Shown here: positions 5,699 through 14,034 of the stretch, piece by piece
Layout of the letters: each line of letters begins with the position of its first letter
Numbering within the stretch: position 1 is the stretch's first letter
Source of the DNA: Actomonas aquatica
GTDB taxonomy: Bacteria; Verrucomicrobiota; Verrucomicrobiia; Opitutales; Opitutaceae
Direction of reading: 5' to 3'
Assembly: GCF_019679435.2 (NCBI RefSeq)
Contig: NZ_CP139781.1
Span: 186,001-250,000 of the forward strand
Length of the DNA: 64,000 nt
Made by a program: the position numbers and the translations under genes
Notes under the pieces: generated by a model
What the model was told of the DNA's origin: nothing
Database searches by the model: none
The model's input: the letters and a program-made list of their open reading frames with translations, nothing else

Positions 5699-8047
5699 AT
5701 GCCCCGTTCCGAATCTGCTGTTGCCCCCCTACGCTCCGGGGCGGCGGCGCGTTGGCGATGGGCGATCGGGCTGGTGGTGGGGTGGTGGACGATCGGGGGC
5801 GTGGTGTTGCTGGTGGGGGCGTGTCGGCGGGCTCCGGATGCGGAACGAGAGCGGGAGGCGGCGGGGTCAGCTGTGGCGGTGGCGGGACTCGCGGCGGGGA
5901 AGGTGGGCCAGGCAGTGCCTTCGGCGGCGCCGGAGCAGACGGCGGCGTATTGCGGGGCGTGTCATGCGGAGCAGCTATCGGCGTGGCATGGGACGGATCA
6001 CGCGCGGGCGAATCAGTTGCTGGCGGACGCGGAGCTGGGAGACGCGCTGGCGGAGGGGCGGCGTTTGGCGGATGGCGGCTCGGCTATGGTGGTCGGGCGG
6101 GATGAGGCCGGGGGCGTGGTGCTGGTCGAAGACGGGGGACCGGCGGATGGGGCGCGTTATCCGGTGAAGGCGGTGTTGGGATACCACCCGCTGCGGCAGA
6201 TGTTGGTGGAGACCAGCGACGGGGATGGGCGTTTGCAGCCGACTGACCTGGCGTGGGACGTGGAGCGGGAGGAGTGGTTCAACGTGTTTGGGCAGGAGGG
6301 GCGGCGGCACGGAGAGTGGGGGCATTGGACGGGGCGAGGCATGAACTGGAATTCGATGTGCGCGCAGTGCCACATGACGGGCTACCAGAAGCAGTATGAT
6401 GCGGCGACGGACACCTACGCGTCGACCTGGGTGGAGCAGGGCATCAGTTGCACGCAGTGTCATGGGCCGGTGGCTCCGGGGCACGGAACGGAAGGCGCGA
6501 CGGCGGCGACGGGGTTGGCGAGTTGGATCAAGGAGCGGGATCGGGCGGAGCAGTCGTGCGCGTATTGCCACGCGCGCAACGAGGCGCTGACGGCGGAGTT
6601 TCCACCGGGGGCGCGGTATGAGGATCATTTTCGGCTGACGCTGCCGGTGCAGGCGGGCGTGTTCTGGCCGGACGGGCAGCAGCGGGATGAGGATTTTAAT
6701 TGGACCTCGGTGAAGCTCAGTCGGATGCACCACGCGGGCGTGAGCTGCATGGATTGTCATGATCCACACACGACGAAGACGGTGCTGCCGGTGGAGAACA
6801 ACGCGCTCTGCATGCAATGCCACAGTGCGCCGGGCCGGGTGATGCCGCTCACGCAAGTGGCGACTCCGGTGATCGACCCGACGGCGCATTCGCGGCACGG
6901 GCTCGGGTCGACGGGCAACCAATGTGTGTCCTGTCACATGCCGACTACCCCCTACATGGAGCGGGCACCGCGCCATGACCACGGCTGGCTGAAACCGGAT
7001 CCGCTGCTGACCAAGGAGCTCGGCATTCCGAATGCCTGCAACGGCTGCCATTCGGAGGAGTCGGTGGATTGGGCCATCGCGCACACGCAGGATTGGTATG
7101 GCGATAAAATGGACTCGCGGCAGCGGGCGCGGGCACGCGCGGTGCATGCGGCGCAGACGGGCGACACGGGGGCGACGGAGGCGCTGCTGGGGTTGTTGGC
7201 GGGCGAAGACATTCCGGCGTGGCGGGCAACCTACCTGCAGTTGTTGGCGCCAGTAGCGGCGGAGCACGCCGAGGTGAGGGGGGCGGCGGTGGCGGCGACG
7301 GAGCACGCGGACCCGATGGTGCGATCGGCGGCAGCACAGGTGTTGGCGGGAACGGCTGAGGCGGCGCAGGTGTTGACGCCCTTGCTGGACGATCCGGTGC
7401 GACTCGTGCGATTGGATGCAGCGTGGGCCTTGCCGGAAGCGGTGGCACGACGACCGGATTTGGCGGCGGAACAGCAGGCTTATCTTGCGCTCACGTTGGA
7501 TCAACCGGGTGGGCGGTTGCGCCAAGGGCAGCATCTGGCGAACCAAGGACAGATGTTGGAGGCCGAGGCGGAGATTCGCTTGGCGGCGAACTGGGACCGC
7601 TATTCGCCCGGCATTCACGAAGCGCATGCGCAGGTCTTGCAGGCGCTGGCGCGGATGCCGCAGGCGGCGGCGGCGTTTTACCGGGCGGCGCAGCTCCGGC
7701 CGAAGGATGGCAACGCGATGTTTACGGCCGGGTTGGCTTATGCTGAGGCCGGCTTGATGGAGCAGTCGCAGCGGGCGTTGCGGGCGGCGGTGGAACGTCA
7801 GCCGGAGCTGGATCGGGCTTGGTATAATCTCGGTTTGCTGTTGGTGCAGACGGGTGCCCGGGAGGACGGGTTGGCAGCGCTGCGCGAGGCGGAGGCGCGG
7901 GCGCCGTCGGTGCCGGATTATGCGTATGCGATCGCGACGGTGTTGTGGCAGACGGGCGATCGGGAGGGAGCGCGGGCGGCGGCGCAGCGGGCGCTCGCGG
8001 CGGATCCGGGGTTTACGCCGGCGCGGCGGTTGTTGGGGATGCCGTGA
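5699..8047 (+). CDS. Octaheme c-type cytochrome with HEAT and TPR repeats
   Basis: 782 aa. An N-terminal hydrophobic segment ends in VGAC (Cys42), fitting a lipoprotein or membrane anchor. Eight CxxCH heme-attachment motifs start at Cys85, 221, 251, 287, 350, 371, 409 and 447. Residues about 470-600 are HEAT-like (pairs of helices such as DPMVRSAAAQVLAG and DPVRLVRLDAAWALP). Residues about 640-782 are TPRs (NAMFTAGLAYAEAGL, DRAWYNLGLLLVQTG). It should be exported, heme-loaded and active in periplasmic or surface electron transfer; the repeats suggest docking to a partner. No catalytic assignment (nitrite, hydroxylamine or other) is possible from sequence. An in-frame start 78 bp upstream exists but adds unlikely residues. 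The coding strand is very rich in G-ending codons. Confidence 0.85.
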   Translation: MPRSESAVAPLRSGAAARWRWAIGLVVGWWTIGGVVLLVGACRRAPDAEREREAAGSAVAVAGLAAGKVGQAVPSAAPEQTAAYCGACHAEQLSAWHGTDHARANQLLADAELGDALAEGRRLADGGSAMVVGRDEAGGVVLVEDGGPADGARYPVKAVLGYHPLRQMLVETSDGDGRLQPTDLAWDVEREEWFNVFGQEGRRHGEWGHWTGRGMNWNSMCAQCHMTGYQKQYDAATDTYASTWVEQGISCTQCHGPVAPGHGTEGATAATGLASWIKERDRAEQSCAYCHARNEALTAEFPPGARYEDHFRLTLPVQAGVFWPDGQQRDEDFNWTSVKLSRMHHAGVSCMDCHDPHTTKTVLPVENNALCMQCHSAPGRVMPLTQVATPVIDPTAHSRHGLGSTGNQCVSCHMPTTPYMERAPRHDHGWLKPDPLLTKELGIPNACNGCHSEESVDWAIAHTQDWYGDKMDSRQRARARAVHAAQTGDTGATEALLGLLAGEDIPAWRATYLQLLAPVAAEHAEVRGAAVAATEHADPMVRSAAAQVLAGTAEAAQVLTPLLDDPVRLVRLDAAWALPEAVARRPDLAAEQQAYLALTLDQPGGRLRQGQHLANQGQMLEAEAEIRLAANWDRYSPGIHEAHAQVLQALARMPQAAAAFYRAAQLRPKDGNAMFTAGLAYAEAGLMEQSQRALRAAVERQPELDRAWYNLGLLLVQTGAREDGLAALREAEARAPSVPDYAYAIATVLWQTGDREGARAAAQRALAADPGFTPARRLLGMP

Positions 8048-8212
8048 GGGGTTGGGGGGGCCGGCCGGAGCCACTCGTTCACACTCGTAGCCGCGCGGCG
8101 GGAGGGGGGGGAATTCGGCGACCTATGTGCGTGGGATGGTCGCGTTTGGGGCCACGCTTTCGCCTGGGGCTCAAGCGCAGCTACTTAGGGATGGAGCCAC
8201 GGGGCATGAAAA

Positions 8213-8239
8213 AGCGGCGTTCCGATGAGGGACGCCGCT
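8213..8239 (-). terminator. Intrinsic terminator after the 234-aa hypothetical gene
   Basis: Stem AGCGGCGT/ACGCCGCT with further pairs toward a 5-nt loop. On the minus strand it is followed by five T. It lies 25 bp past the stop at 8265. The remaining spacer back to 8048 shows no gene. Confidence 0.8.
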
Positions 8240-8264
8240 AGAAAGGGTAGAGTCTCGGTGGGGC

Positions 8265-8969
8265 TTAGTCCTCGTCGTCCTCGTCGGAGGGGCGCTCGAG
8301 TTCCTCGCGGCACTCGTTCATCACGCGCAGCCAGATCTCGCGCAGATCGAAGAGGCGCGGAGTGGCGAGGGCGGTGAAGTCGGCCAAAGCGCGGCTGGGG
8401 GCCTCGGTCTGGTTGAGCAGCGAGAAGCAGGCGTTGAGCTCGCGCATGGCGCGTTTGAGCAGGCTGATGGCCATCGCGTAGTCGCCGAAATCGAGGGCGG
8501 AGATGGCAAACATGGCCTGTTGCTCGGCGCGGTGCACCGCGGAGTGGAAGGCGAGGGCGAGGCGCTGCGGGACTTTCTCGGGACGGTCGGCGGCGCGTTC
8601 CCAACCGCGGATGAGGGTCAGGAAAATACCCTTGGTCGCGATGAAGACCGGGTTTTTGTGCAGCGTGTAGGGATCGGTCTCGCGCTCGTTGCTGGCCGGG
8701 GAGGGCTCGGCGGTGGGCGCATCGCCGAACGCGGCGGGCGGTTCAAAATCGTTGTCGGAACTCCAACTGTCCTCGTCCCAGCCCATGCGGTGCGCGGCTT
8801 CGTCCAAGCGCTCCGGGCGGCCTTCGAGTCGTTCGTAGTGTCCGATGTAGCGGTGGATCAGTTCGTCCTGCTCGCGGAGGTATTGCTCCCAATCAAACTC
8901 GTTCCACGCCAGCTCGCCTCGTTCGTCCCATTCGTTATCGGAGGGACTGTCGGAATTGTAATTGCTCAT
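8265..8969 (-). CDS. Conserved hypothetical protein, acidic N-terminus
   Basis: 234 aa, not assigned to a family. The first 110 residues are acidic and low-complexity (MSNYNSDSPSDNEWDERGEL, then Trp/Glu/Asp-rich stretches). Residues about 115-225 look helical and compact (HKNPVFIATKGIFLTLIRGW ... AMFAISALDFGDYAMAISLL). The C-terminus is again acidic (ERPSDEDDED). There is no signal peptide or membrane segment, so it is probably cytoplasmic. The ATG at 8969 was preferred over a start at 9002, which would add MGDRSPTTTSR. It is a single-gene unit with its own terminator. Confidence 0.65.
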   Translation of the reverse strand: MSNYNSDSPSDNEWDERGELAWNEFDWEQYLREQDELIHRYIGHYERLEGRPERLDEAAHRMGWDEDSWSSDNDFEPPAAFGDAPTAEPSPASNERETDPYTLHKNPVFIATKGIFLTLIRGWERAADRPEKVPQRLALAFHSAVHRAEQQAMFAISALDFGDYAMAISLLKRAMRELNACFSLLNQTEAPSRALADFTALATPRLFDLREIWLRVMNECREELERPSDEDDED

Positions 8970-9143
8970 TCTAGATGTGGTGGTCGGGGACCTGTCGCCC
9001 AACGTGGGAGGGGGTTCCCAAAATGCAAATCAGAAATCGGGCACCGACCGGTGTGTGCTTCGATAGCCTAAAACGGGCCGATTGCGGCGGATTTTGTGGA
9101 TTGCTGAAAGGTGCTGATGCCACGTAGCTTGCCGACTTTAACC

Positions 9144-9419
9144 ATGGCAGACGTTGTTCACGAAACAGTGCATTTTTCCGGTCGCGTGCAGGGCGTGGGC
9201 TTCCGCTACAACGTGCTGCAGGCGGCCAAGGAGTTCGAAGTCTGCGGGTTTGTGCAGAACCTGACCGACGGTCGCGTGCTGCTGGAAGTGGAGGGGGCGA
9301 AGGCCGAAATCGACGGTCTGGTGGAGGAGGTGCGCGACCGCATGCACGGTTATGTGCGGCAGGTGGAGCGGGTGGCGCAGAAGCGTCCGGCTGAGTTTCG
9401 GGGCTTCGTGATTCGCTGA
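9144..9419 (+). CDS. acyP: Acylphosphatase
   Basis: 91 aa, the usual length. The catalytic Arg lies in GRVQGVGFR (Arg21) and the catalytic Asn in GFVQNLTDGRV (Asn39); both are present. It hydrolyses acyl phosphates such as acetyl phosphate or carbamoyl phosphate in the cytoplasm. The ATG at 9144 gives MADVVHETVHFSGRVQGVGF; an in-frame start at 9111 would add eleven non-conserved residues. It stands alone on the plus strand, with the next gene 84 bp on. Confidence 0.93.
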   Translation: MADVVHETVHFSGRVQGVGFRYNVLQAAKEFEVCGFVQNLTDGRVLLEVEGAKAEIDGLVEEVRDRMHGYVRQVERVAQKRPAEFRGFVIR

Positions 9420-9503
9420 GCCAAGCGGAGGGACGAATTGAGCGGGATGTGCCTTTGACAGGGGCAGTTCCGCCACTTCGAATGCGCTCTTTCCCAAACG
9501 CCT

Positions 9504-10169
9504 GTGATTCGCGATCTTGTCTTTCTTCTTATCGGTTTAACGTTGCTTTGGCTGCCGCGCAGTTGGCTGCGCCTGGGGCGTCCGGAGGGCAGCGGCCGAC
9601 GGAAGAAGACCAAAACCTCGGGGGGCGCCAACCGGGATCGCTTGCCAGGCGACTACAGTGTGTGGGCCGGCGAAGAGTTTGCGCGGCGGCGCAACTGGAT
9701 CGATTTGCTGCGGGCTTTGGCGGGTGGTTATGCGGTGATGGCGACCGTGCCGACGTTGGTGCACACGATCGTCGCGGTGCCGGAAATGCCGTTGGGTAAT
9801 GTGATTTTGGGCACGCAGGCGGTGATTCTGTTCGCGGCGGTGCTGATCCAGATGGTGCGGGTGGAGGAGAAGTTTACCTTGTCGCCGCCGTTGTTTTTTA
9901 TCCTCGGTCTGGCGTTTCCGATCGTGGGGGTGAAAGCGGCGCTCATCGGGTTTTTCGCCATCTGGGCGATCAATGTGGTGCTGCCCAATCCGGCGATCTT
10001 CCTGGCCGCTTACGGTGGTGGCATCGCCATTCTGGCCGTGTTTCTCGGTGCGGGACCGCGCGCAGGGGCATTGATGGCGGGGCTGGCTTTGTTTCCGCCA
10101 GTGATGGCGGTGCTCTTTCGGCGTAGGCTGGCGCAATACCGGAAGCGCACAAAGATCGTGGTGCGATGA
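9504..10169 (+). CDS. Putative integral membrane protein
   Basis: 221 aa, not recognised. The first 20 residues are a hydrophobic helix (IRDLVFLLIGLTLLWLP), followed by a basic linker (GRRKKTKT). There are then about five membrane segments, including VILGTQAVILFAAVLIQMV, LFFILGLAFPIVGVKAALIG and IAILAVFLGAGPRAGALMAG, and a basic C-terminus. The start is a GTG at 9504. The stop codon overlaps the ATG of menA (ATGA), so the two are co-transcribed. A role linked to menaquinone synthesis is possible but only by position. Confidence 0.7.
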   Translation: MIRDLVFLLIGLTLLWLPRSWLRLGRPEGSGRRKKTKTSGGANRDRLPGDYSVWAGEEFARRRNWIDLLRALAGGYAVMATVPTLVHTIVAVPEMPLGNVILGTQAVILFAAVLIQMVRVEEKFTLSPPLFFILGLAFPIVGVKAALIGFFAIWAINVVLPNPAIFLAAYGGGIAILAVFLGAGPRAGALMAGLALFPPVMAVLFRRRLAQYRKRTKIVVR

Positions 10170-11074
10170 AAACGGCGACCGCTTCGTCGGGGGGGGGCTT
10201 GGCGCTGTGGTGGGAGGCGGCGCGGCCGCGCACCTTGCCGGCGGCGATCGCGCCCGTCATGGCGGCGACGGCGCTGGCGTGGCATGACGGGGTCTTTCAC
10301 GGCGCGGCCGCCCTGACCTGTCTGGCTTTTGCGGTGCTGATTCAGATCGGGACCAACTACGCCAACGACTACTACGACTTCGTCAAAGGAGCCGATACGG
10401 CGGCCCGGGTGGGTCCGCGGCGAGCGGTGGCGGCGGGGCTGATCGCGCCGGCGACGATGAAGCGGGCGATGATGGCGGTGTTCACGGCGGCGTTTCTGGT
10501 CGGTCTGTCGCTACTGCAGTTTGGCGGCTGGCCGTTGCTGGTGATCGGCGTGCTGTCGATCGTGTGTGGGGTGGCTTACACGGGCGGGCCGTATCCGCTG
10601 GCCTACCACGGTTGGGGCGACGTGTTTGTTTTCATCTTTTTTGGCCTGGTGGCGGTGGCGGCGACCTACTTTGTGCAGGCGGGCACGGTGTCGACCGGAG
10701 CCTGGCTGGTGGGGGCGGGGATCGGTGCGCTGGCGACCAATATTTTGGTGGTGAACAACTATCGGGACATTGAGACTGACCGCGTGGCCGGCAAACGCAC
10801 CACGGCAGTGCGCTTTGGGCCGGTGTTTGCCCAGCTGCAGTTTGCGTTGGGGCATGCCGTGATGATTTCCGTGGTGGTGGGGCTGGGCGCGCTGGGAGTG
10901 CTGGCTCCTTGGGAAAGTGCGGTGCTGGCGGTGACCGGAGCGGCGATCGGTGCGCGGCAGTTGCAGACGCTGCGGCGGACGACGGACGCTCCAGGGTTGA
11001 TCGCTTTGCTGGGCGCGACGGGTCGGTATGTGGCGCTGATGGCGCTGCTGCTGAGTTTGGCGTTGGTTTGGTAG
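10166..11074 (+). CDS. menA: 1,4-dihydroxy-2-naphthoate polyprenyltransferase
   Basis: 302 aa, UbiA-superfamily membrane prenyltransferase. The first Asp-rich motif is NYANDYYDFVKGAD and the second is NNYRDIETDRVAGKRT, the pattern that separates MenA from UbiA. At least seven hydrophobic segments are visible. It joins the polyprenyl chain to DHNA in menaquinone synthesis, in the inner membrane. The ATG overlaps the preceding stop. A menaquinone supply fits the bd-type oxidase at the left edge. A G-rich tandem repeat begins directly after the stop. Confidence 0.93.
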   Translation: MKTATASSGGGLALWWEAARPRTLPAAIAPVMAATALAWHDGVFHGAAALTCLAFAVLIQIGTNYANDYYDFVKGADTAARVGPRRAVAAGLIAPATMKRAMMAVFTAAFLVGLSLLQFGGWPLLVIGVLSIVCGVAYTGGPYPLAYHGWGDVFVFIFFGLVAVAATYFVQAGTVSTGAWLVGAGIGALATNILVVNNYRDIETDRVAGKRTTAVRFGPVFAQLQFALGHAVMISVVVGLGALGVLAPWESAVLAVTGAAIGARQLQTLRRTTDAPGLIALLGATGRYVALMALLLSLALVW

Positions 11075-11075
11075 G

Positions 11076-11127
11076 TGGCTGGGTGGCTGGGTGGCTGGGT
11101 GGATGGGGGGCTAGGGGCTAGGGGCTG
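11076..11127. repeat. G-rich tandem repeats after menA
   Basis: TGGCTGGG three times (11076-11099) plus TGGATGGG, then GGGGCTA twice and GGGGCTG (11107-11127). Many runs of three or more G on the plus strand could form a G-quadruplex in the menA 3' untranslated region. Confidence 0.85.
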
Positions 11128-11177
11128 GGTCTGGGCCGACGGGGGGGAGCGGCGGTTTTAGGCTGAGGGGCAACGAG

Positions 11178-11196
11178 AGCGGCCGAGACGGCCGCT
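11178..11196. repeat. Dispersed palindrome (AGCGGCC...GGCCGCT)
   Basis: 7-bp arms around GAGAC. Together with its right flank it matches, in opposite orientation, the element at 18611-18643 (21 identical bases at 11190-11210). Confidence 0.8.
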
Positions 11197-11255
11197 GCTA
11201 CACTGGGACGAAGAGGGGCGGGTGGAGAGGTGTAGGGCCGGTGCTGGGGCACAAA

Positions 11256-11282
11256 AAGGGCGCGCCGGGGAGGGCGCGCCTT
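11256..11282 (-). terminator. Intrinsic terminator after trxA
   Basis: A GGCGCGCC-based stem (left arm with one bulged G, loop about 6 nt) is followed on the minus strand by TTTTTGTGCCCC. The 16-base flank GGGGCACAAAAAGGGC is identical to that of the terminator at 580-595. Confidence 0.8.
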
Positions 11283-11309
11283 CGGGGGAAGTGGGACTGA
11301 AGGGTTGGC

Positions 11310-11633
11310 TCAGAGGTGGGCGTTGACCTTGCCGAGGAGGGCGTCCTTGGAGGTCATGCCGACGATCTGCTCAACCACGGTGCCGCCCTTGAAGAGGAGG
11401 AGGGTCGGGATGGCACGCACGCCGAATTCGGCGGAGATGGCGTCGTTCTCATCCACGTTGACCTTCGCGACGGTCAGCTTGCCGTCGAGCTCGGTGGCGA
11501 TCTCTTCGAGCACCGGGGCGATGGCCTTGCAGGGGCCGCACCAGGGAGCCCAGAAATCGACGAGAACGGGCTGATCACCGCTCACGGTGGTTTGGAAGCT
11601 GGAGGAATCGAGGTTTGCGATATTGGCGGACAT
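11310..11633 (-). CDS. trxA: Thioredoxin
   Basis: 107 aa, the standard length of thioredoxin 1. The active site WCGPC lies at residues 31-35 (Cys32, Cys35), the conserved Asp in VLVDFWAPW, and the cis-Pro in VRAIPTLLLFKGG. It is a cytoplasmic disulfide reductase working with thioredoxin reductase, which is not in the window. It is transcribed leftwards with its own terminator; 105 bp separate it from the 89-aa gene upstream. Confidence 0.96.
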   Translation of the reverse strand: MSANIANLDSSSFQTTVSGDQPVLVDFWAPWCGPCKAIAPVLEEIATELDGKLTVAKVNVDENDAISAEFGVRAIPTLLLFKGGTVVEQIVGMTSKDALLGKVNAHL

Positions 11634-11738
11634 AAATGGACGGAGGTTAAATCGGCGAAAAAAAGGGAGAGGCGCTTAGGGAAAGTCAGAGTAGCCAAAG
11701 CCGCAAGTGCGCGGGGGCAGGTTCCGGGAGGATGGGGC

Positions 11739-12008
11739 TTATTGCGGGGTGGATTTGTGGATGATCTCGGCGAGTTCGCGTTTGTCGACGGTCTCGAGGT
11801 GTTTGTCGCGGCGCTTGAGTTCCTCAAAGGTTTTGAGGGTGGTCTCAGTCATGCGCTCGTGGGTTTCCTGCGAGCCGCCAACGAGGACAAATTTCTCGCC
11901 GCGGGTGATGCGTTTGTGGCCGTCCTCGTTGTCGAGCCCCACGCCGAGCAGACCGGAGCGAGGTTGCGGACGGGACGGGCGTGAAGGTTGTTCGGAGGAG
12001 GAACTCAC
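11739..12008 (-). CDS. Hypothetical small protein coupled to scpA
   Basis: 89 aa, not recognised. The N-terminus is Ser/Pro/Arg-rich (MSSSSEQPSRPSRPQPRSGL); residues 23-50 may form beta strands (GLDNEDGHKRITRGEKFVLV); residues 52-85 are a charged helix (HERMTETTLKTFEELKRRDK). No membrane or signal segment. The GTG start overlaps the scpA stop (GTGA), so translation is coupled. In many bacteria scpB follows scpA, but this is far too short and unlike ScpB. Confidence 0.65.
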   Translation of the reverse strand: MSSSSEQPSRPSRPQPRSGLLGVGLDNEDGHKRITRGEKFVLVGGSQETHERMTETTLKTFEELKRRDKHLETVDKRELAEIIHKSTPQ

Positions 12009-12790
12009 GCGGTCACGCTGTCCGTATCGACCGGGGTTTCAAGTGGGATCTCGTCTTCGCGGGCTTCGCAAAGGATGTCGGCAAAGGCTTCGGTCTGGCG
12101 CACGCGCAGGCGGTTCATGCGGGTGAGTTCGAGCACGGCGAGGAAGGTCGCGACGAGGACGCGCACGGTGAGCGGGCCGGTGAAGAGAGAGGTGAAGACG
12201 AAGGATTTCTCCGTCTTGATCTTCTCCATCAGCATTTCCATCTGGTCGGCGACGGTGATCTGCTCGTCCTGAATTTCGCCGATGACGAGTTTTTCGGCGA
12301 GGCGACGCAGGACCATGTTGAACGCGTTCCAGAGGTCGACGCGGTCGATCGGTTTGAGCGGGCGTGCCTGCTGGGGGACGGTGAGCTTCGAGACGTGGCG
12401 GGAGAGCAGGCCTTGTTGGTATTCGACGAGGCGGTCGAGTTCCTGGGCGGCTTCCTTGAACTTCTTGTATTGGAGCAGCTGGTGCACGAGTTCCCAGCGC
12501 GGATCCATGCCGTCGTCGCCGTCGCCCTCGGTGTCGACTGCGGCGAGTCCGCGGGGTAGCAGCATGCGGCTCTTAATTTCCATAAGGGTGGCCGCCATGA
12601 CGAAGAAGTCGCCGGCCACCTCGAGGTTGAGCTCCCGCATGGAGTGGAGGACCTCGATGTATTGTTTGGTGACCGATTCGATGGGGATGTCGTAGATATC
12701 CAGCTCGTTCTTCCGGATGAGGAAGAGGAGCAGGTCGAGCGGGCCCTCAAAGACGGGCAACTTGATACGTAAATCGGAATCGGGAACCAC
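12005..12790 (-). CDS. scpA: Segregation and condensation protein A
   Basis: 261 aa, kleisin subunit of the SMC-ScpAB condensin that organises the chromosome. The N-terminal signature FEGPLDLLLFLIRKNELDIY binds the SMC neck. Middle motifs VAGDFFVMAATLMEIKSRML and the C-terminal winged-helix part fit the family. Residues 84-100 form an acidic linker. The start is a GTG at 12790 with the conserved KLPVFEGPLD ten residues in. The 54-bp gap to the methyltransferase gene suggests one transcript from lptD leftwards. smc and scpB are not in the window. Confidence 0.93.
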   Translation of the reverse strand: MVPDSDLRIKLPVFEGPLDLLLFLIRKNELDIYDIPIESVTKQYIEVLHSMRELNLEVAGDFFVMAATLMEIKSRMLLPRGLAAVDTEGDGDDGMDPRWELVHQLLQYKKFKEAAQELDRLVEYQQGLLSRHVSKLTVPQQARPLKPIDRVDLWNAFNMVLRRLAEKLVIGEIQDEQITVADQMEMLMEKIKTEKSFVFTSLFTGPLTVRVLVATFLAVLELTRMNRLRVRQTEAFADILCEAREDEIPLETPVDTDSVTA

Positions 12791-12844
12791 GGTTGGCGGG
12801 AGGCTTGGGGGCGGTGATGGGGTCGCAACAAAATTCCGGCGGAC

Positions 12845-14011
12845 TCAGGAGCGCTGAAAGGCGGCCACAAAATAGGCGTCGGAATCGAGTTCCGCGGGCA
12901 GAAAGGTCCAACGTCCGTCGGCCTGCGGGCTGGAGTGGCCGGGCGGCCGCAGCGGGAGCGGGCGGTATTCGCGGTGGTGTTCGAGGAAGGCGTCGACGAC
13001 GGCCTCGTTTTCGCGGTGGCAGAGCGAGCAGGTGGCGTAAACGAGGGTGCCGCCGGCGCGGACCATGGCGGCGAACTTGCCGAGAACAAACTGCTGGCGC
13101 TCGGCGGCGGCGGCGATGGTGGCGTGCGAGGTCGTCCACTTGAGATGCGGCGCGCGGCGCCAGGTGCCGCTGCCGGAGCAGGGAGCGTCGACCAGCACAC
13201 CGTCGAACGGGCCGGAGGGGGCGCGCTCGATGGTGACGTTGTCCAAGCCGGCGCGTTGGGCGCGTTGTTCGAGTTCACGCAGGGCGGGGCCGCGGATGTC
13301 GTGGGCGGTGACGCGGCCGGCGTGGCCGAGGCGGCGGGCGAGTTGCAGGGTCTTGCCGCCGGCGCCGGCGCAGGCGTCGAGCCAGTGGCCGGAAAGGGCG
13401 CCAGGCAGGCTGGCGAGCAGGGCCTGGGAACCGAGGTCCTGGATCTCAAAATCGCCGCGACGAAACGCCTCGGTGTTGAGCACGGGGGCGTCGGCGGCGA
13501 CCTGCCAGGCGTCGGGCAGCAGCGCCGAGGGTGAATGGGCGATGCCGAGCGAGTCGAACTCGGCGGCGACGCGGGGCGGCTGGGCGGTTTGTAGGCGAAT
13601 CCACAACGGGGCGCGCGAGAGGAGCGCGTCGCGTTGGGTCGGGTCCTGGAGGACGGCCGGGCATTCGTCGCCGAGCCAGGTCGGCAGCAAGGACTCGGGT
13701 GGGCCGGGAGGCGCGGAGGTTACGGTCGGATCGGCGAAGGCCTCGATGAAGGGGGCGGTGGCTTTGCTGGGGGAGGCGAAGCTGGCTACGCGGCGGACGA
13801 GCAGCTCGGCGGAGGTGTCCTCGATCCACGGCAGGATGCGCCAGGCCGTGTAACACAATTCCCGATACAGGCGGCGGTCGCGGCTGCCGGCGCGATGACG
13901 GGCGAGCCAGTCGGCGAGGCGCTGCGGCTGGGCCGGATCGTGGTGCCAGTGGGGGCGCAGTTCCTCGATGAGCTCGAGGAAGAGGCGACGTTGGTTGTCG
14001 ACGCGACTCAC
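12845..14011 (-). CDS. RsmB/NOP2-family RNA (cytosine-5) methyltransferase
   Basis: 388 aa. The C-terminal half is a class I SAM methyltransferase: LDACAGAGGKTLQLA (SAM binding), VLVDAPCSGSGTWRR (motif IV, catalytic Cys) and LVYATCSLCHREN (motif VI, release Cys). This two-Cys arrangement is specific to m5C RNA methyltransferases such as RsmB, which methylates 16S rRNA C967. The first 130 residues are helical and may be a divergent NusB-like or RNA-binding region. The GTG at 14011 was chosen because it follows the lptD stop; earlier starts would overlap lptD. RsmB itself is likely but RsmF or a tRNA target is not excluded. Confidence 0.87.
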   Translation of the reverse strand: MSRVDNQRRLFLELIEELRPHWHHDPAQPQRLADWLARHRAGSRDRRLYRELCYTAWRILPWIEDTSAELLVRRVASFASPSKATAPFIEAFADPTVTSAPPGPPESLLPTWLGDECPAVLQDPTQRDALLSRAPLWIRLQTAQPPRVAAEFDSLGIAHSPSALLPDAWQVAADAPVLNTEAFRRGDFEIQDLGSQALLASLPGALSGHWLDACAGAGGKTLQLARRLGHAGRVTAHDIRGPALRELEQRAQRAGLDNVTIERAPSGPFDGVLVDAPCSGSGTWRRAPHLKWTTSHATIAAAAERQQFVLGKFAAMVRAGGTLVYATCSLCHRENEAVVDAFLEHHREYRPLPLRPPGHSSPQADGRWTFLPAELDSDAYFVAAFQRS

Positions 14012-14034
14012 GGCTTGGCGGACGGACGGCTTGC

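Noticed and set aside
8048-8212. Additional members of the palindrome family in this spacer
   Set aside because: Fragments such as CTCGTAGCCGCG resemble the flanks, but I could not find matching arms.
11739-12008. ScpB
   Set aside because: Only 89 aa, with no winged-helix pair; ScpB is about 170-220 aa.
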